Part shown: one piece after another, positions 1 to 8,740 of the stretch
Numbering within the stretch: the first letter of the stretch is position 1
Layout of the letters: the number at the start of each line of letters is the position of its first letter
Origin: DASSFZ01 sp036514635
GTDB taxonomy: Bacteria; Chloroflexota; Anaerolineae; Fen-1058
Length of the DNA stretch: 36,686 nt
Assembly (NCBI GenBank): GCA_036514635.1
Contig: DATBWU010000123.1
Coordinates: 1-36,686, forward strand
Reading direction: 5' to 3'
The notes under the pieces: generated by a model
Seen by the model: the letters and a program-made list of their open reading frames with translations, nothing else
The model's database searches: none
What the model was told of the DNA's origin: nothing
Made by a program: the position numbers and the translations under genes

Positions 1-53
1 TGGACGCGGGCTTTGAGCAGCAAAAAGCGCAACTTGTGGCCGCGCGCAGTATA
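1..53. repeat. Direct repeat copy A (partner at 27224-27275)
   Basis: The first 53 bases recur at 27224-27275 in the same orientation with one substitution and one single-base indel. Both copies start TGGACGCGGGCTTTGAG and end CGCGCGCAGTATA. A third, partial copy starts at 27281. The GCGGG words belong to the two-hairpin repeat family described at 27186. The element is probably truncated by the window edge. Confidence 0.85.
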
Positions 54-85
54 ACCCGGACGAGCCGGAGCCAACAAGGGAACTA

Positions 86-110
86 ACCGCCGAGAATGCC
101 GAGAACGCGG
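86..110 (+). repeat. Half copy of the ACCGCCGAGA repeat
   Basis: Reads ACCGCCGAGAATGCCGAGAA and resembles one arm of the inverted-repeat elements at 4371-4439 and 13941-14005. The opposite arm is absent here. Confidence 0.6.
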
Positions 111-142
111 GCGCGCAACGCAACCGTAACCCAACTGTCCAA

Positions 143-171
143 TAGACAAACCCATATCGCCATGTTAGAAT
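143..171 (+). promoter_or_regulatory. Sigma-70-type promoter for the sensor kinase
   Basis: TAGACA at 143-148 (5 of 6 matches to TTGACA), a 17-base spacer, and TAGAAT at 166-171 (5 of 6 to TATAAT). It predicts transcription from about position 178, roughly 25-35 bases before the kinase start. Seen by eye, not tested. Confidence 0.55.
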
Positions 172-201
172 TTCGCTGTGTTTGGCGATATTGCCTGAAC
201 C

Positions 202-3200
202 TTGGGGGCCTGGGTGGCCGCTCTTTCGACCGGTTCATCTCATTCCACGGATTTGCCCACCGCGCGTTTCGCGCGGCCGCTGGTGATCGCCAGCCTGCTG
301 ATCGCCGCTGCCGTGTATGTCGCCGCGCCGATCCTGGCCTACACCTGGGCGACGCGCGTCCCCTTCCTCGGCGTCACGCTCGAGCAGACGTTCAACGTCA
401 ACGACAACCGGGGCGTGGGCTGGGGGCCGTCGCCCGACCGGCTCGACGTGCAAGATCACGTCCAGTCGATCAATGGCCGCGCCATCGATAGCCAGGCTAC
501 ACTGGAGCAGGCGCTGATCGAAACCGGAACCGGCGCTGAGCGCCCGGCGCAGATCGTCTATCAGCGCCGCACATCGAGCGGCGCGCCGGAGACCCGCGAG
601 ATCAGCCTGCGCCTGTCCTCCTTCCCGCTCAACGATCTGGTGCGCCTGTTCTGGCTGCCCTACGTCATCGGCTTGACGTACCTGGGCATCGGGCTGTGGG
701 TGTTCCGTCTGCGCGGCCGGCAGCGCGCCGGACTGGCTTTCACCTTCTTCAGCACGTGGGTCGCCATCGCGCTCGGCATCTACTTCGACACGAACGCATC
801 GCACACGCTGGAGTTCTTGTGGCCGATCGGGCTTGGGTTGCCCGGCGCGGCGGCGATCAATCTGGCTCTCGTCTTCCCGCAAGAACCTCGCTTCGTATTG
901 AAGTGGCCCGCGCTGCGCTTGCTGGCCTACATCCCGGCGGCGCTGCTGATCGTATACGCCCTCGCCGTGCTATTCGACCTGCGTGACCCGTGGGCCTATA
1001 TCGGATCGTGGCGGCTGTTGTACCTGTCCTTGCTGCTTGGGCTGGCCGTGTTCCTCAGCCTGCTGATTTACCGCCGCTGGGGCTCCACGTCGCCGATCGT
1101 GCGCCAGCAAAGCCGGATTATCCTGCTCGGCTCGATACTGGCCTTCGGGCCGTTCGGCGTGTGGGCGATCCTCGCCCTGCTCGGCGTCACCGCGCCGTTC
1201 GACCCGCTGATCTACTTCCCGACTTTCGCCGTGTTCCCCTTGTCGATCGCCTATGCGCTGCTGCGCTACCACTTGCTCGACATCGATCTGATCCTCGGCC
1301 GCACGCTGATGTACACACTGGTCAGCGGGCTGGTCGTCGGCGCATACTTCGGGATCGTGGCCGTCATCGGCGCGGTTGCGCAGACCACTCAAACGCTGGC
1401 GGCCAACCCGTTCCTGCTGGCCGCATTCGTCATCGCACTCGCCGTGCTGCTCGATCCGCTGCGCAAGCGCGTGCAGGTCGCCGTCGACCACGTCTTCTTC
1501 CGCACGCGCATCGACGTGCGCAGCGTGCTGCAAGCGTACAGCCACGATCTCACCGGAGCCGCCGACCCCGCGTCGATCGTCTTGCTGCTGACCAGCGCGG
1601 TCAAGCGCACGCTCACGTCCGATCCGGTGCGCGTGTACCTGTACGATCCGCGCACGCGATCGTACCAGCTCCACGCGCCGGGCAACGAGCGCGTCAAACT
1701 ACCGCCACTGGTGACGCGCTGTCCGCACGATAGCCCGCTGGCGCGCTGGATGAGCGATCAGCGCCTGCCGTGGTACATCCAGCCCGACCGCCCACTGCCT
1801 CGCCCGATCTACACAGAAAGCGCGCGGCTGAGCGCGATGGAGGCTTCGCTGCTGGTTCCGCTGCACGGGCGGGATCGACTCAACGGCTGGGTGGCGTTAG
1901 GCAGCAAAACCTCGGGGCAGCCGTACACGACCGACGAGATCGGCTTCCTGGGCGCGCTGGCCGATCAGACGTCGCTCGCGCTCGAGCGCGCGCTGACCCA
2001 CAGCGACCTGGAGCGGCGCGTGACCGAGCTGAACGCGCTCAGCCAGATCAGCCAGGCGGTCAACTTCAGCGTGGACCCGGACACGATCCTGGAGCTGATC
2101 TACGCCCAGGCCGGCAAGGTGCTGGACACGTCCAACTTCTACATCGCGCTGGTCGATCCCCGGCGCGGCACGATGCGCTTCGCTTTCTACGTCGAGCGCG
2201 GCGAGCGGCTGTATCCCGACGACGAGTGGCCGCTGGAGGTGGGCCTGACCGGCGAGATCGTCCGCGCGGGCCGCCCGATCGTCACCGACGATTACGTGCA
2301 GGAGTGTATTCGCCGCAACATCACGCCCGGCGGCAAGCCGGGGCGCGCCTGGATGGGCGTGCCGCTGATCACCGGTGACCGCGTGCTGGGCGTGATGAAC
2401 GTCTCGTCGTTTGAGGCCGACGTGACGTACAGCGAGCAGCAGTTGCAGGTGTTCTCGGCCATTGCCGACCAGGCGGCCAGTGTGCTCGACAAAGTTCGCC
2501 TGTTCAAGATCACGGAAGAGCGTGCGCAACAACTGGCGGTGCTGAACGAAGTCTCGCGCAGCATCACCTCGACGCTCGATCTGGCCGCCGTGCTCAACGC
2601 GATCATGGAGAAGGCCGTCGAGATTCTGGACTGCGAGGCCGGCTCGCTGCTGCTCATCGACGAGAAGACCCAGGAATTGGTGTTTGAAGTGATCCTCGGC
2701 CCGGCGGCGGAAAAACTGCACGGCGCGCGCCTGCCGATGGGCAAAGGGATCGTCGGCGCGGTCGCGCAATCGGGCGTCCCGCAGATCGTCAACGAGGCGC
2801 AGACCGACACGCGCTGGCTGCGCAACATCGGCCAGACGGATCGCTTCGTCACGCGCGCCTTGCTGACGGTTCCGATGAAAGCGCGCGATAAGGTCATCGG
2901 CGTGATCCAGGTGCTCAACAAGAAGGACGGCACACCGTTCGACGAGGACGACCAGACGCTGCTCGAATCGTTCGCGGGCAACGCCGCCGTCGCCGTAGAG
3001 AACGCGCAGTTGTTCAGCCGCACCGACCTGGCGTTGGCCCGCCGCGTGGAAGAACTGAGCACGCTGCAGGAGATCGACCGCGAGCTGAACATGGCGCTCG
3101 ACTTCCGGCGCGTGATGGGGCTGACGCTGGAGTGGGGCGTGCGCGTGACCGGCGCGGAAGCCGGGTCGATCGGTATGATCGACCGGGAGCAGAACGTGCT

Positions 3201-4278
3201 GTTGATCCTGGCGAGCCAGGGCTACTCCGAGACGCACTCGCCCGGCGATGGAGCCGTTCTGCCGCTCGATCGCGGGCTGGCCGGGAAGACGATGCGCACC
3301 GGGCTGCCGATGCTGATCGACGACGCGGGCATGCCGCCGGACCCGGAGAGCGCGCCGGCTTCGCCTGAAACCCGATCGCAAATCAGCGTGCCCATTCGCC
3401 GGGGCAACGAGGTAGTCGGCGTGCTCAATCTGGAGTCGTCGCGCGCCCGGGCCTTCAGCAGCGCCGAATTTGAAAGCGCCATCCGCCTGGCCGATCACGC
3501 CGCCGTCGCCATCACCAACGCGCGGCTGTACGAGGAAGTCAAGCGCGCCAATGACGCCAAGAGCGAATTCGTGTCGATCGTCTCGCACGAGTTGAAGACG
3601 CCCATGACCAGCATCAAGGGTTACACCGATCTGGTGGTCAAAGGCGCGGCCGGCCCGCTGACCGATTTGCAGCAGCAGTTCCTCAACACGGTGCGCACCA
3701 ACGTCGAGCGCATGAGCACGCTGGTGGGCGATTTGCTGGACATCAGCCGCATCGAGACGGGCCGCTTGAAGCTGGACATCAAGCCGGTGTCGATGAACGA
3801 GGTCATCGAAGAGACGCTGCGCACCACGCAGCGCCAGATCGAAGAGAAGCAGCAGTCGCTCGACGTGGAAGTGCCCGCCGACCTGCCGCCGGTGATGGGC
3901 GACCGCGCCCGGCTGATCCAGGTGATGACGAATCTGATCAGCAATGCCTACAAGTACACGCCGACCGGCGGACGCATTTCCATCGCCGCGCATCCCAAGC
4001 CTAACGGCGGCCTATCCGATTTTGTGATGTGCGCGGTCACGGACACCGGCATCGGTATCTCGGAAGAAGACAGGGTCAAGCTGTTCACCAAGTTCTTCCG
4101 CTCCGCCGATCCGGCGGTGCGCGAAGTGACCGGCACCGGGCTGGGACTGTCGATCACCAAGAGCCTGATCGAATTGCACGGCGGCGAAATCTGGGTGGAG
4201 AGTCAGATCGGCAAAGGCTCGACGTTTGCGTTCACCTTGCCGGTGGCGAATCAGTCAGGGAGTCGGGCAGTCGCGTAG
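202..4278 (+). CDS. Multi-GAF membrane sensor histidine kinase
   Basis: A 1358-residue sensor kinase, presumably phosphorylating an unlinked response regulator, since none is adjacent. In order: a hydrophobic segment near residues 27-50; a PDZ-like stretch near 65-135; a multi-helix membrane block near 145-420; four GAF domains at roughly 450-600, 620-770, 795-935 and 965-1105, joined by coiled-coil-like helices; then HisKA with the phospho-acceptor His1129 (SHELKTPM) and an HATPase domain with N box (NLISNAYKY), DTGIGI and GTGLGLSI. No receiver domain is present. The GAF domains may bind small ligands or only relay signal; none shows ligand-specific residues I can name. The start is uncertain: TTG at 202 has no clear Shine-Dalgarno, while GTG at 214 has GGGGG five bases upstream. 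Numbering here is from 202. The family is common in Chloroflexota. Confidence 0.93.
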   Translation: MGAWVAALSTGSSHSTDLPTARFARPLVIASLLIAAAVYVAAPILAYTWATRVPFLGVTLEQTFNVNDNRGVGWGPSPDRLDVQDHVQSINGRAIDSQATLEQALIETGTGAERPAQIVYQRRTSSGAPETREISLRLSSFPLNDLVRLFWLPYVIGLTYLGIGLWVFRLRGRQRAGLAFTFFSTWVAIALGIYFDTNASHTLEFLWPIGLGLPGAAAINLALVFPQEPRFVLKWPALRLLAYIPAALLIVYALAVLFDLRDPWAYIGSWRLLYLSLLLGLAVFLSLLIYRRWGSTSPIVRQQSRIILLGSILAFGPFGVWAILALLGVTAPFDPLIYFPTFAVFPLSIAYALLRYHLLDIDLILGRTLMYTLVSGLVVGAYFGIVAVIGAVAQTTQTLAANPFLLAAFVIALAVLLDPLRKRVQVAVDHVFFRTRIDVRSVLQAYSHDLTGAADPASIVLLLTSAVKRTLTSDPVRVYLYDPRTRSYQLHAPGNERVKLPPLVTRCPHDSPLARWMSDQRLPWYIQPDRPLPRPIYTESARLSAMEASLLVPLHGRDRLNGWVALGSKTSGQPYTTDEIGFLGALADQTSLALERALTHSDLERRVTELNALSQISQAVNFSVDPDTILELIYAQAGKVLDTSNFYIALVDPRRGTMRFAFYVERGERLYPDDEWPLEVGLTGEIVRAGRPIVTDDYVQECIRRNITPGGKPGRAWMGVPLITGDRVLGVMNVSSFEADVTYSEQQLQVFSAIADQAASVLDKVRLFKITEERAQQLAVLNEVSRSITSTLDLAAVLNAIMEKAVEILDCEAGSLLLIDEKTQELVFEVILGPAAEKLHGARLPMGKGIVGAVAQSGVPQIVNEAQTDTRWLRNIGQTDRFVTRALLTVPMKARDKVIGVIQVLNKKDGTPFDEDDQTLLESFAGNAAVAVENAQLFSRTDLALARRVEELSTLQEIDRELNMALDFRRVMGLTLEWGVRVTGAEAGSIGMIDREQNVLLILASQGYSETHSPGDGAVLPLDRGLAGKTMRTGLPMLIDDAGMPPDPESAPASPETRSQISVPIRRGNEVVGVLNLESSRARAFSSAEFESAIRLADHAAVAITNARLYEEVKRANDAKSEFVSIVSHELKTPMTSIKGYTDLVVKGAAGPLTDLQQQFLNTVRTNVERMSTLVGDLLDISRIETGRLKLDIKPVSMNEVIEETLRTTQRQIEEKQQSLDVEVPADLPPVMGDRARLIQVMTNLISNAYKYTPTGGRISIAAHPKPNGGLSDFVMCAVTDTGIGISEEDRVKLFTKFFRSADPAVREVTGTGLGLSITKSLIELHGGEIWVESQIGKGSTFAFTLPVANQSGSRAVA

Positions 4279-4318
4279 TCGGAGAGTTGGCTGGTTAGCT
4301 GGTTGGCTAGTTGGTTGA

Positions 4319-4350
4319 GGGGTCGCGGGAGATTGCGGCCCTTTTTGTTT
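4319..4350 (+). terminator. Rho-independent terminator of the sensor kinase
   Basis: GGGTCGC (4320-4326) pairs with GCGGCCC (4335-4341) apart from one T-G position, followed directly by TTTTTGTTT. It lies about 40 bases after the kinase stop codon. The bases between (4255-4318) are a low-complexity GTTGGCTGGTTAG-type stretch. Confidence 0.75.
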
Positions 4351-4370
4351 GTGCTCGCCATTCGTGATTT

Positions 4371-4439
4371 CACCGCCGAGACGCCGAGAACGCGGAGAAA
4401 TCCTTGGGAAAACTCGGCGTCCTCTGCGTCTCCGTGGTG
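4371..4439. repeat. Inverted-repeat (MITE-like) element, ACCGCCGAGA family
   Basis: The left arm CACCGCCGAGACGCCGAGAA and the right arm (reverse complement CACCACGGAGACGCAGAGGA) are imperfect inverted repeats of about 30 bases around a short centre. A sister copy lies at 13941-14005 and a half copy at 86-110. There is no coding capacity. It fills the gap between the kinase terminator and the ECF sigma promoter. Confidence 0.7.
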
Positions 4440-4468
4440 TGACCTCGCGTTTTTAAGTACTCCCAAAA

Positions 4469-4499
4469 GGGAACCTCCTCCCCCCGACCGTTGTAATAT
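4469..4499 (+). promoter_or_regulatory. Candidate ECF-type promoter for the sigma operon
   Basis: GGAACC at 4469-4474 and CGTT at 4489-4492 are separated by about 14-15 bases. This resembles ECF-type elements (GGAAC ... CGT), which would allow self-activation by the sigma factor encoded just downstream. The overlapping TAATAT at 4494-4499 could instead be a sigma-70 -10 element. The ECF reading is an inference from pattern only. Confidence 0.4.
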
Positions 4500-4531
4500 A
4501 GGCAGAACCCGTCGTTCTCCGGAGAGCGCGG

Positions 4532-5113
4532 TTGGACGAAAGCCAGTTGGTCGAACGCGCGCGGCGCGGCGACACGGGTGCGTACGATGCGCTCGTGCAG
4601 GCGCACCAGGAAGCCGCTTTCCGCGCCGCCTATCTCATCACACACGATGCTGCCGAGGCGCAGGACGCCGCGCAGGAGGCCTTCATCCGCGCCTACGACG
4701 CGCTGGGCCGCTTCGACGCACGCCGGCCCTTCCGGCCCTGGCTGTTGCGCATTGTCACCAACCTCGCGATCAATCACGTCAGGGCATCGCAGCGACGACA
4801 AACGATGGCGGAACGATACGGCGTGCAGAGCATCGAGAGGCAGGAGATGCCGGCGGTCGAAGCGCACGTCCTCAGCCGCGAACGCAGCCGCCGCGTGTGG
4901 AGCGCGATTGGCCGCCTCAAGCCCGAAGATCAACGCCTGCTGGTGCTGCGCTACTTTCTCGACCTGTCCGAAGCCGAACTGGCGCAGGCATTTGACGCGG
5001 CTGCCGGGACGATCAAATCGCGGCTGCATCGCGCGCTGGGCAAGCTGCGCGATGCGATCCACGCGCACGATCCCGATCTACTCGAATCGAAATTTCCAGT
5101 TGTCAGGGAGTAA
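4532..5113 (+). CDS. ECF RNA polymerase sigma factor
   Basis: A 193-residue ECF sigma factor. Region 2 occupies about residues 9-90 (the stretch DAAQEAFIRAYDAL followed by FRPWLLRIVTNLAINHVR is typical of sigma 2.2-2.4). Region 4 lies at about 125-180, with a helix-turn-helix around LSEAELAQAFDAAAGTIKSR. The start is TTG, preceded by GGAG at 4521-4524 with seven bases of spacing. It is the first gene of a tight operon: the cytochrome gene begins 15 bases after its stop, and the last gene encodes a single-TM protein of the type that often partners ECF factors in this phylum. The signal it answers to is unknown; the cytochrome c in the operon hints at redox or respiratory control, which is inference. 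Confidence 0.93.
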   Translation: MDESQLVERARRGDTGAYDALVQAHQEAAFRAAYLITHDAAEAQDAAQEAFIRAYDALGRFDARRPFRPWLLRIVTNLAINHVRASQRRQTMAERYGVQSIERQEMPAVEAHVLSRERSRRVWSAIGRLKPEDQRLLVLRYFLDLSEAELAQAFDAAAGTIKSRLHRALGKLRDAIHAHDPDLLESKFPVVRE

Positions 5114-5128
5114 AGGGAGGAAAGAGCC

Positions 5129-6010
5129 ATGTGGTGGAGAATTGCTCGAATAGGTGTATGTGCTGTGATCGCGGCGCTGGCGCTGGTCGCGCCCGTGTGG
5201 GCCGGCGGGTGGGCTGTCGTCACGCTCGACGAGTTGCCCGCGCAAGTTGCCGCCAACCAGCCGCTCACGATCGGTTTCATGGTCAGGCAACATGGCCGCA
5301 CGCCGCTTGATGGGCTGACACCCCAGATCACCGCAACGCGCGCGGGGACGAATCAGTCTTTCAGCGTGACGGCCCAAGCGCAGGGCCGGGTCGGCCACTA
5401 TGTTGCCACGCTGACCTTCCCCAGTGCGGGGATGTGGAACTGGTCGATCGATGCGTTTACCTTTGCACAGCCGATGCCCGCGCTGAACGTGCTTGCCGCC
5501 GCGCCAGCGCAGAACACAAGCACAGGTATACCCGTTTCGCTTCCGCTGGCGGCAGGGATCGCCGGCTTGATCGGCGCGGCGGGCGCGCTGCTGATGTCGT
5601 TGCGTGCGCGGACGCGCCGGGCCTTCGCGCCGATCCTCGCCTGCGCGCTGATCAGCGTGGTCGGCTTCGCATCGGCGGCGAGCGTGACCTCGGGCGCTTC
5701 GGCGGTGAGCAACGCCTCGAACACATCGCCCGTGTCTCAGCCCGTTTTGGCGGGCCTGGGCCGCGAGCTGTTCCTCGCCCAGGGCTGCGTGGTATGCCAC
5801 GAGCACAACGCCGTCCGCGAGGCGCGGGCAGAACTCGGCTCCTTCACTATCGGCCCTGACCTGACCAACTTCAGGGCCGATCCGATGTACCTGCACCGCT
5901 GGTTGAAAGACCCTTCGTCGGTGAAGCCGAACACGGAGATGCCGACTCTGGGCTTGAGTGACGATGAGATCGAAGCGCTCATTGCCTTTCTGAACTCGGG
6001 CAAGGAATGA
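5129..6010 (+). CDS. Membrane-bound c-type cytochrome with N-terminal exported domain
   Basis: A 293-residue protein that starts at ATG behind a strong GGGAGGA ribosome-binding site. It has a signal peptide or N-terminal anchor (about residues 7-27) and an exported beta-sandwich-like domain to about 125 that resembles YtkA/FixH-type domains. Two hydrophobic stretches follow near 133-153 and 165-185. The C-terminal class I cytochrome c domain has the haem site C220-V-V-C223-H224, and Met271 (NTEMPTLGLS) is a plausible sixth ligand. The domain ends with a typical C-terminal helix. It probably carries electrons on the outer face of the membrane, but its partner is not visible here. Its position inside an ECF sigma operon is unusual and suggests that a respiratory or redox state is being controlled or sensed. 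Confidence 0.85.
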   Translation: MWWRIARIGVCAVIAALALVAPVWAGGWAVVTLDELPAQVAANQPLTIGFMVRQHGRTPLDGLTPQITATRAGTNQSFSVTAQAQGRVGHYVATLTFPSAGMWNWSIDAFTFAQPMPALNVLAAAPAQNTSTGIPVSLPLAAGIAGLIGAAGALLMSLRARTRRAFAPILACALISVVGFASAASVTSGASAVSNASNTSPVSQPVLAGLGRELFLAQGCVVCHEHNAVREARAELGSFTIGPDLTNFRADPMYLHRWLKDPSSVKPNTEMPTLGLSDDEIEALIAFLNSGKE

Positions 6011-6014
6011 TAGG

Positions 6015-7166
6015 ATGATGGCGAGGCGGATGGCATTTGTCGGTCTGGTGTTCCTGTCGCTTGCGGCTTGCGCGCCCTCGGGAGCACGTACTGGGACGAC
6101 GGCGACCGATGCTCCGCCCGCACCGGTCACGGCCACACCCTGGCCGACGCCACCGATCAGGCGACCGATCTATATCGTGGACCCGAACGATCAGGGGACC
6201 GTGTCCAGAATCCTGGTCGTCGATCCCGATCAGCTTCGGATCGCCTTCACGCTAACGACGCGCTTCCTGCCGGAGATCGCTCTGTCTGCGGATGGTCGCC
6301 GCCTGTACGTCGCCGACTCGTACCGGACGCAGGTCATTCGTGGCGAAACGCAAGACGTCCTCAGCGTGTACGATGCCTTAAGCGGCGAATTGCTGCTGGA
6401 CGATACACCCATTCAAGGTCGCCTGTTGTACAAAGGCTTACCACTCGGCGAGCCGTTCTTGTTTCTGTCTGACAATGGGCGACAACTCTACGTGATGAAG
6501 TACGGCGATCCCGACACTCATCAAACGCGCTTGACCGTTCTCGATCCGGCGACCTTGCAGACCGTACGCGAGGGTGACTGGCCGCCGTGTGGGGATCGGA
6601 TTCGGGTTCAAGCCGATCGTTGGCTGTGCGCCAACGGCGCTGCGCTCGACGTGGTCGATCCTTCGAGCAGGGCCGTCGTCGAGACCCTGCTCAAGGTTCC
6701 CAGCGGGCAAACAGTCGCGTGGCTCCTCACCGCAGATGGAGAACGCTTATACGTCCTGTATGCCGACGCCACGCTGGCCGTCGCCAATTTGCAGGATCGG
6801 AAGATCGTCACGGCCCGACGACTGGAAGTGAACGAGCACTGGCTCCCCGTGTGGGACGGCGCGACACTTTCCCCCGACGGCCGGCGGCTGTACGTCGGCT
6901 TCGATACCGGCGAGGGCGAAAGTGCGGTCTTCACCGATGCCATCGCGGTGTACGATACGGCGACGTGGGCTAACATCGCCACCATCAAACTGGGCGACAC
7001 GATGTGGCACTTCGCGCTCAGCGCGGAAGGCGATCAACTCTATGCTGTCAGTCCCGCCGCGCACGACCTGAGGATTTACGACACGACGACTTTCCAGGAA
7101 GTGGCAACGTTGCCCAACCTGGGCGGCACTCCGGCGCGGATCGTGGTGCCGCGAGAAAGACATTGA
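6015..7166 (+). CDS. Beta-propeller (YVTN/WD-like) lipoprotein
   Basis: A 383-residue exported lipoprotein. The signal peptide ends in the lipobox L-A-A-C with Cys19, followed by a short Thr/Pro-rich linker. The rest is built from repeated blades of the form LSADGRRLYVAD, DPATLQ and LSAEGDQLYAVS, as in 40-residue YVTN-type beta-propellers. It starts four bases after the cytochrome stop, so it is translationally coupled. It may bind a ligand or partner outside the cell, possibly the neighbouring cytochrome. No enzymatic residues are recognisable, so the function is open. Confidence 0.8.
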   Translation: MMARRMAFVGLVFLSLAACAPSGARTGTTATDAPPAPVTATPWPTPPIRRPIYIVDPNDQGTVSRILVVDPDQLRIAFTLTTRFLPEIALSADGRRLYVADSYRTQVIRGETQDVLSVYDALSGELLLDDTPIQGRLLYKGLPLGEPFLFLSDNGRQLYVMKYGDPDTHQTRLTVLDPATLQTVREGDWPPCGDRIRVQADRWLCANGAALDVVDPSSRAVVETLLKVPSGQTVAWLLTADGERLYVLYADATLAVANLQDRKIVTARRLEVNEHWLPVWDGATLSPDGRRLYVGFDTGEGESAVFTDAIAVYDTATWANIATIKLGDTMWHFALSAEGDQLYAVSPAAHDLRIYDTTTFQEVATLPNLGGTPARIVVPRERH

Positions 7167-7184
7167 GACAACAACGGCAACGCA

Positions 7185-7961
7185 GTGAACGACGATCGCG
7201 ATCTCGAACGAATCGAACACCTTCTGCGGCAGACTGCCGATGACCTGCGCGGCGAATATCCACCCACGCCGCCGATCGCCGTGTCGGTGCGGGGACAACT
7301 CGCGCAACGCCGCACGCCGGTCGCTCAGCAACGGCTGCGCGTGATCGCCCGCTCGGTCGCGCTGGCGGCGGCGATATTCATCGCGCTGATGCTGATCTCG
7401 CCTGACGTGCGCGAAGCCGTCGCGCGTTTCTTCGGCCTCGAAACCGTGCGCATTGAGCGCGTCCCGACGCTGCCTGCGCCGACCCCATCCATCCAACTAA
7501 CCATCCAACCATCCAGCCCACCGACCCTTGAACCCGCCGGCCTCACGACGCTCGACGACGCGCGCGCTCAAGCCCGGTTCAATGTTCGCCTGCCGGGTTA
7601 TCCGCCCGATCTTGGTCAACCTGAACGCGTGTATTTCCAGACATTCGGTGGAGACGCTCAACAAGTGATCCTGGTCTATTCAGAATTCGTCCTGTACGAA
7701 GCGGAAGACGTGATCTACCAGAAGAGTATCGACAGCGGCACGATGATCACTGAAACGCGGGTGAACGGGCACGAGGCGTTGTGGCTATCCGGCGCGCGGC
7801 ATTTGATCCAGGTGTACGACGCCAGCGGCAAATTAGAGATTGACTTCGCACGGCTCATCGAGGGGAACGTGCTGGCCTGGGAGGCCGATGGCATCACCTA
7901 TCGCATCGAGACGAAGCAGTCCCTGGAAGAGGCGCTGCGCATCGCCCAGTCGATGAAGTGA
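7185..7961 (+). CDS. Single-TM anti-sigma-like protein (DUF4367-type)
   Basis: A 258-residue protein with a GTG start. It has a charged cytoplasmic N-terminus of about 50 residues, one transmembrane helix near 55-70 (RSVALAAAIFIALMLIS), and an exported C-terminal domain preceded by a Pro/Ser/Thr linker. Proteins with this architecture commonly sit beside ECF sigma genes in Chloroflexota and are annotated as DUF4367 or anti-sigma proteins. No zinc-binding HxxxCxxC motif is present. The assumed role is to hold the sigma factor of this operon at the membrane; this rests on gene order and topology, not on a recognised anti-sigma domain. Confidence 0.7.
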   Translation: MNDDRDLERIEHLLRQTADDLRGEYPPTPPIAVSVRGQLAQRRTPVAQQRLRVIARSVALAAAIFIALMLISPDVREAVARFFGLETVRIERVPTLPAPTPSIQLTIQPSSPPTLEPAGLTTLDDARAQARFNVRLPGYPPDLGQPERVYFQTFGGDAQQVILVYSEFVLYEAEDVIYQKSIDSGTMITETRVNGHEALWLSGARHLIQVYDASGKLEIDFARLIEGNVLAWEADGITYRIETKQSLEEALRIAQSMK

Positions 7962-7988
7962 GTGGAACTCTGCCTGGTGATGTGTTGA

Positions 7989-8020
7989 AGGGCCACCGGT
8001 GACGGCGGCCCTTTTTGTTT
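7989..8020 (+). terminator. Rho-independent terminator of the ECF sigma operon
   Basis: GGGCC-A-CCG, loop GTGA, CGG-C-GGCCC, then TTTTTGTTT: a stem of eight pairs with one A-C mismatch. It lies 30 bases after the last stop codon. Confidence 0.9.
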
Positions 8021-8210
8021 GAGGAGCGCCTGTTTTTCGGGGATTGCAGAAGTCTGTGAAGGACATTGTGTACCCAAAATATGTGACTCTTTGCAGGGGC
8101 AAGATCGCCAGGAGCGGTGTAGCATCACCCTGTCGGCACATTGGATGCAGCCGTTCAGCGTTGCTGACGGATGGATGATTAGTCCACATTGTCTCTACAA
8201 GGAGCCAAAC

Positions 8211-8666
8211 ATGGTGCAAACCGACCAGCCTCAGGCGCAAAGCCGCCGCCCCATCGTTCTCGGCGTCCTCAACCTCGTGGCCGCCGCGATCTACCTGCTC
8301 TTGGCGCTCAATGCCGCCAACGGACTGGAAGATACAGTACGCCAAGTGCCGTCAGCGTACCGTGGCTCCATGCGCACGTTAGGAAGCATGGATGTTGTCG
8401 CCGACGGCATTGCCTGCCTCGGCATGCTCCTCGGCGGATTATTCCTACTGCAAAGACGCGCAGCGGGCCGCACGGTGACTCAACTAGTTGCGCGCCTACT
8501 GGTTGTGTCCATTGTGATCATACTGCTGTACACTATCATTGCTATCGGCAGCGCAGCCGGCTCGATTCTCTTTACTCTTGCCCTGGGCCTGTTCCTCAGA
8601 TTTGCCTACCCGATTATTGCCGCTCGCCTGCTCAATGCTCCCCCAACAGACCTGGGGCTTACCTAA
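8211..8666 (+). CDS. Small four-helix membrane protein of unknown function
   Basis: A 151-residue hydrophobic protein. ATG at 8211 is chosen because AAGGAG lies seven bases upstream, although the frame stays open further upstream. Four membrane helices are visible near residues 14-35, 60-82, 90-112 and 114-138, with short hydrophilic connections and a charged N-terminus (QTDQPQAQSRRP). I do not recognise the family. It is a single-gene unit between the sigma-operon terminator and a convergent trpS. Confidence 0.75.
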   Translation: MVQTDQPQAQSRRPIVLGVLNLVAAAIYLLLALNAANGLEDTVRQVPSAYRGSMRTLGSMDVVADGIACLGMLLGGLFLLQRRAAGRTVTQLVARLLVVSIVIILLYTIIAIGSAAGSILFTLALGLFLRFAYPIIAARLLNAPPTDLGLT

Positions 8667-8688
8667 TCGCGTGAACCGCTCACGGAAG

Positions 8689-8722
8689 GAACCCGGTTTC
8701 TCGAAGGAATCGGGTTCTATTT
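8689..8722. terminator. Hairpin between convergent genes (possible terminator)
   Basis: GAACCCG (8689-8695) pairs with CGGGTTC (8711-8717), with a partly paired loop. On the plus strand it is followed by the weak T-rich TATTTGTT. It lies between the plus-strand membrane protein and the minus-strand trpS and could end transcription from either side. Confidence 0.55.
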
Positions 8723-8740
8723 GTTCCTCGACTGGCACGC

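Noticed and set aside
1897..3993. Long open frame (about 700 codons) antisense to the sensor kinase
   Set aside because: Its composition (Arg, His, Gln, Ala and Asp rich) is typical of frames opposite GC-rich genes, with no domain, start site or ribosome-binding site, while the opposite strand encodes an intact kinase.
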